From positions 107,949 to 171,948 of the forward strand of contig CAYGPR010000003.1 of the NCBI GenBank assembly GCA_964351985.1: a stretch of 64,000 nt of DNA. The letters are read 5' to 3'. Position 1 is the first letter of the stretch. The number at the start of each line of letters is the position of its first letter. Below the pieces are notes generated by a model, which made no database searches, was not told where the DNA came from, and saw nothing but the letters and a program-made list of their open reading frames with translations. This DNA comes from Meishania sp964351985. GTDB taxonomy: Bacteria > Bacteroidota > Bacteroidia > Flavobacteriales > Flavobacteriaceae. Below are positions 62,024 through 64,000 of this stretch, one piece after another. A program made the translations under genes and the position numbers.

Positions 62024-62619
62024 TACTTTACTATTTTGTATCCTGTGCTTAATATAGCAGTTTCAATCTTTTGAAGGTCGACCTTGGTTTCATCGTATTT
62101 TACGATTGTATTCGCCGCTTCGTAATCTGCATCGACTTTTAGTATACCGTCGAGTTTGTTTACTTCGTTTTCGATATGTGCTTCGCAACCAGTACAGGTC
62201 ATCCCTTCAATAGCTACCCTGATTTCTTTAACGTTCGATTGCTCCACATACACCACTTCCTTATTTGTATTAGGATTGGAATAAAAAATATGGGAGTAAT
62301 AGGGAAAGGATAACATCACTCCGGCAAATAGCGTTACCAAAAACAAAAAAACCTTGGAGTTGATGAACTTAAGTTCATCATCTTCGCATGCACAGTCAAT
62401 CTCAGTTTTGGTTTTGGGTTTGAATTTTTGGTGCCATGCAAAAGCCAGGACCAAAATAGTAAAGCCGATTAAATATGGTCTAAAAGGTGCTATCCAAGAA
62501 AAGGTAGAAGCCAAACCCGTAGTTCCTGCCAGTACGGCAAGCACGGGTATAATACAACATATGGATGCGGCCAGAGCGGTCAGAATCGAAGTGCCTATCA
62601 ATTTGTTATTTCCTATCAT
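62023..62619 (-). CDS. merTP: Mercuric transport fusion protein MerTP
   Basis: The 198-residue protein fuses a MerT-like membrane part (about 1-120, with the cysteine pair in SICCIIPV in the first helix, three or four helices and CACEDDELKF loop cysteines) to a C-terminal MerP/HMA domain with GMTCTGCEAHIENEV. It takes Hg2+ or another soft metal into the cytosol. No merA reductase is present in the window, so imported metal would have to be handled otherwise. The start overlaps the ArsR-like stop by four bases. Confidence 0.88.
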   Translation of the reverse strand: MIGNNKLIGTSILTALAASICCIIPVLAVLAGTTGLASTFSWIAPFRPYLIGFTILVLAFAWHQKFKPKTKTEIDCACEDDELKFINSKVFLFLVTLFAGVMLSFPYYSHIFYSNPNTNKEVVYVEQSNVKEIRVAIEGMTCTGCEAHIENEVNKLDGILKVDADYEAANTIVKYDETKVDLQKIETAILSTGYKIVK

Positions 62620-62984
62620 ACCACAATATTTTCGTTTGTCAACAAATTGAGAATCGGACGTAATGTCGCCATCTTATCCTTGTTCAACGCATAAAAGATA
62701 GTCTGCGCCTCTTTCGTGGCGTAGATCAAATCCCTATCCTTTAGTTTTCTTAGATGTTGTGAAATTGCGGATACGTTCATCTGTAGTATATCGCTCAAAT
62801 CACAAACACATAGTCTTTTCTCCCTTTGGAGCAAAAAGAGAATTTGAAGCCGAACTTTGTTTCCTGCCAAGTTTAGAACTTCGGAAACAAAGTTTAATGA
62901 ACTTTCCAACTCCTCGATTGAAGACCTACAGTCCAATATCTGTTTTGCGTCTGCTTCCAATCGGATACATATCTGTTTTCTCAT
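62616..62984 (-). CDS. ArsR family metalloregulator
   Basis: The 122-residue winged-helix protein has KVRLQILFLLQREKRLCVCDL, where the CVCDL segment is the alpha-3 metal site of ArsR/SmtB regulators, then NVSAISQHLRKLKDRDLI and a wing KEAQTIFYAL. It would release DNA on binding a thiophilic metal and open the merTP-GDCCVxC operon, which it leads. Promoter box TATCTTTG is four bases before the ATG. Confidence 0.88.
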   Translation of the reverse strand: MRKQICIRLEADAKQILDCRSSIEELESSLNFVSEVLNLAGNKVRLQILFLLQREKRLCVCDLSDILQMNVSAISQHLRKLKDRDLIYATKEAQTIFYALNKDKMATLRPILNLLTNENIVV

Positions 62985-63353
62985 AAAACAAAGATAGGTA
63001 TTTTAGCATTTGCTTAAATACAAAGAATGCGTTAAATTGGTAGTCCAATAAAACAGCCGATTAAAGATACTAAATGTAGAAAGTTGAAGTGGTTCTGAGA
63101 AACGTTCTCTTTGAAGAACCAATTAAAAAGACTCAGAGCACCACTATGGGAGGTTCAATGAATTTAATCATATACCTAAGTGGATTAAAGATGAGTTCAA
63201 CTTAAGATTTGTGATATACAATTTTTATCTTGTGTCGTGCCATTCAATTGGCTCCGACCTTAAAAACACCTAAATGCGGCAGTCTTGTTTTCTAATTTAC
63301 AGCGGCCAAAAAAATTGATTTCTAGACCGTTGAAAATTATGAACACCTACATT
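62985..63353. other. Intergenic region with promoter box and nested inverted repeats
   Basis: This 369-base gap has no gene. TATCTTTG (62989-62996, minus strand) is the -7 box of the ArsR-like gene. At 63089-63144 an imperfect inverted repeat (GTGGTTCTGAG against CTCAGAGCACCAC) encloses a smaller one (GTTCT / AGAAC, 63104-63119). The remainder is AT-rich and without recognisable features. Confidence 0.5.
62989..62996 (-). promoter_or_regulatory. Bacteroidetes -7 box (TATCTTTG) for the ArsR-merTP operon
   Basis: TATCTTTG fits TAnnTTTG and is separated from the ATG at 62984 by four T residues, the same geometry as for nudK. A TTTG 24 bases upstream may be the -33 box, slightly farther than usual. 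The mRNA would be leaderless or nearly so. Confidence 0.5.
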
Positions 63354-63914
63354 TTATTGCTGTGCCATTTCTAGATTAACGGTCATATCCACCTCATCGC
63401 CAACTGGAAATGGTTTAGAACCAACACCAAAATCCTTTCGATTTAAAGTTCCAGTAAGTTTCAGACCGGCTTTTAATTTTTGGCTTCGTTGATCAGTAAT
63501 GATACCGTTCAGTTTTCCTTCTAAAGTGACTGGTTTGGTAACGCCGTGCATGGTCAGGTCGCCAGTCAATTTAAAGGTTTTTTCTCCTGTTTTTTCAAAG
63601 GATGTAGTTTTGAATGTAATGGAGGGATGCGCTTCGGCCCCAAAAAAATCATCGCTTCTAAGGTGCTCGTCCCTGCGGTCATTGTCGGTGTCGATACTGG
63701 CGGTCTTGATTTCTACCGAGAAAGATGGCTCACTGAAGGTGTCGTCCGCGGTTGCTTGGATATCAAACTCTCCAAAATGACCTTCTACCTCAGAAATCAT
63801 TAAATGGGATATGGCAAAACCAACTTTGGAATGGGCGTTATCAGCTTTCCAAGTAGACTGTGCGGTTAAGGTTGCGCAAAACATAAATACAAATGCATAA
63901 ATAGATTTTCTCAT
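63354..63914 (-). CDS. YceI family periplasmic protein
   Basis: The 186-residue protein has a signal peptide (residues 1-18, ending LTAQ) and the YceI lipocalin-like beta-barrel, which binds polyprenoid or other long lipids. Family signs are WKADNAHSKVGFAISHLMI, RDEHLRSDDFFGAEAHPSI, FKLTGDLTMHGVTKPVTL and FGVGSK near the end. The function in the cell is unclear. It is transcribed towards the metal genes on the minus strand and may be cargo of the element or chromosomal, depending on where the element ends. Confidence 0.9.
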   Translation of the reverse strand: MRKSIYAFVFMFCATLTAQSTWKADNAHSKVGFAISHLMISEVEGHFGEFDIQATADDTFSEPSFSVEIKTASIDTDNDRRDEHLRSDDFFGAEAHPSITFKTTSFEKTGEKTFKLTGDLTMHGVTKPVTLEGKLNGIITDQRSQKLKAGLKLTGTLNRKDFGVGSKPFPVGDEVDMTVNLEMAQQ

Positions 63915-64000
63915 AAGGTCTGATTTAATTTATTATTGAATTATTTGAGGATATTTTTTTCAATTTGATTTTTTTATTTTAAAACCCTCTCTTGTTTTTT

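Overview
The window looks like a chromosome segment of a Flavobacteriaceae-type Bacteroidetes, probably marine. The grounds are the TAnnTTTG-type promoter boxes, many short lipoproteins with lipoboxes, a TonB-dependent receptor with a carboxypeptidase-regulatory-like N-terminus, PspC/GIN-domain genes, exported sulfatase and FGE genes, a Bacteroidetes-style integrase and MobB/MobC genes. The genus assignment is not supported beyond family level.

Region 1 (1-25000) is mixed housekeeping. It holds the end of a PBP4-type carboxypeptidase, NudK, and a tight DUF885 / aldo-keto reductase / NhaC / TIGR04076-like operon. Next come an exported amidohydrolase, a GMC dehydrogenase with its subunit 3, and an M81 (MlrC-like) lipoprotein with a DUF3124 protein. 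A class C serine hydrolase, DUF2461, AIM24 and DUF4442 follow. A DUF4870 - PadR - PspC - GIN-domain envelope module comes next, then a dipeptide epimerase overlapping an AONS-like PLP enzyme, thioredoxin reductase and an orphan LytTR regulator.

Region 2 (25041-52941) is a carbohydrate-use region. A lipoprotein FGE is in an operon with galactokinase and divergent from an exported galactose mutarotase. An AraC regulator and an ankyrin protein sit in an AT-rich patch. A uxuA - SSS transporter - Tat-exported Gfo/Idh - sulfatase unit and a rhamnose-mutarotase-like gene follow. A six-gene minus-strand operon then encodes a TIM-barrel protein, two Gfo/Idh oxidoreductases, a zinc dehydrogenase, an NAD epimerase and a 1055-residue SGNH / dehydrogenase / HEAT / cytochrome c fusion. 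A plus-strand operon encodes an MFS carrier, a ketose-3-epimerase-like enzyme, ThuA and PIG-L. A TonB receptor without SusD closes the region. No recognisable glycoside hydrolase or polysaccharide lyase is present, so the set looks like an oxidation- and epimerisation-based route for sulfated or modified sugars. This is inference.

Region 3 (about 53068 to the window end) is the left part of an integrated mobilisable element. It begins in the 3' part of a tRNA-Pro(GGG) gene and carries a tyrosine recombinase, an AlbA/ATP-binding regulator, a relaxase and MobC with a hairpin cluster that is a good oriT candidate. Its cargo is metal-related: a Fur-family regulator, a P1B ATPase, a GDCCVxC protein, MerTP and an ArsR-like regulator, then YceI. 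The right end of the element is not in the window.

Several small dispersed repeats with inverted arms lie between genes in regions 1 and 2.
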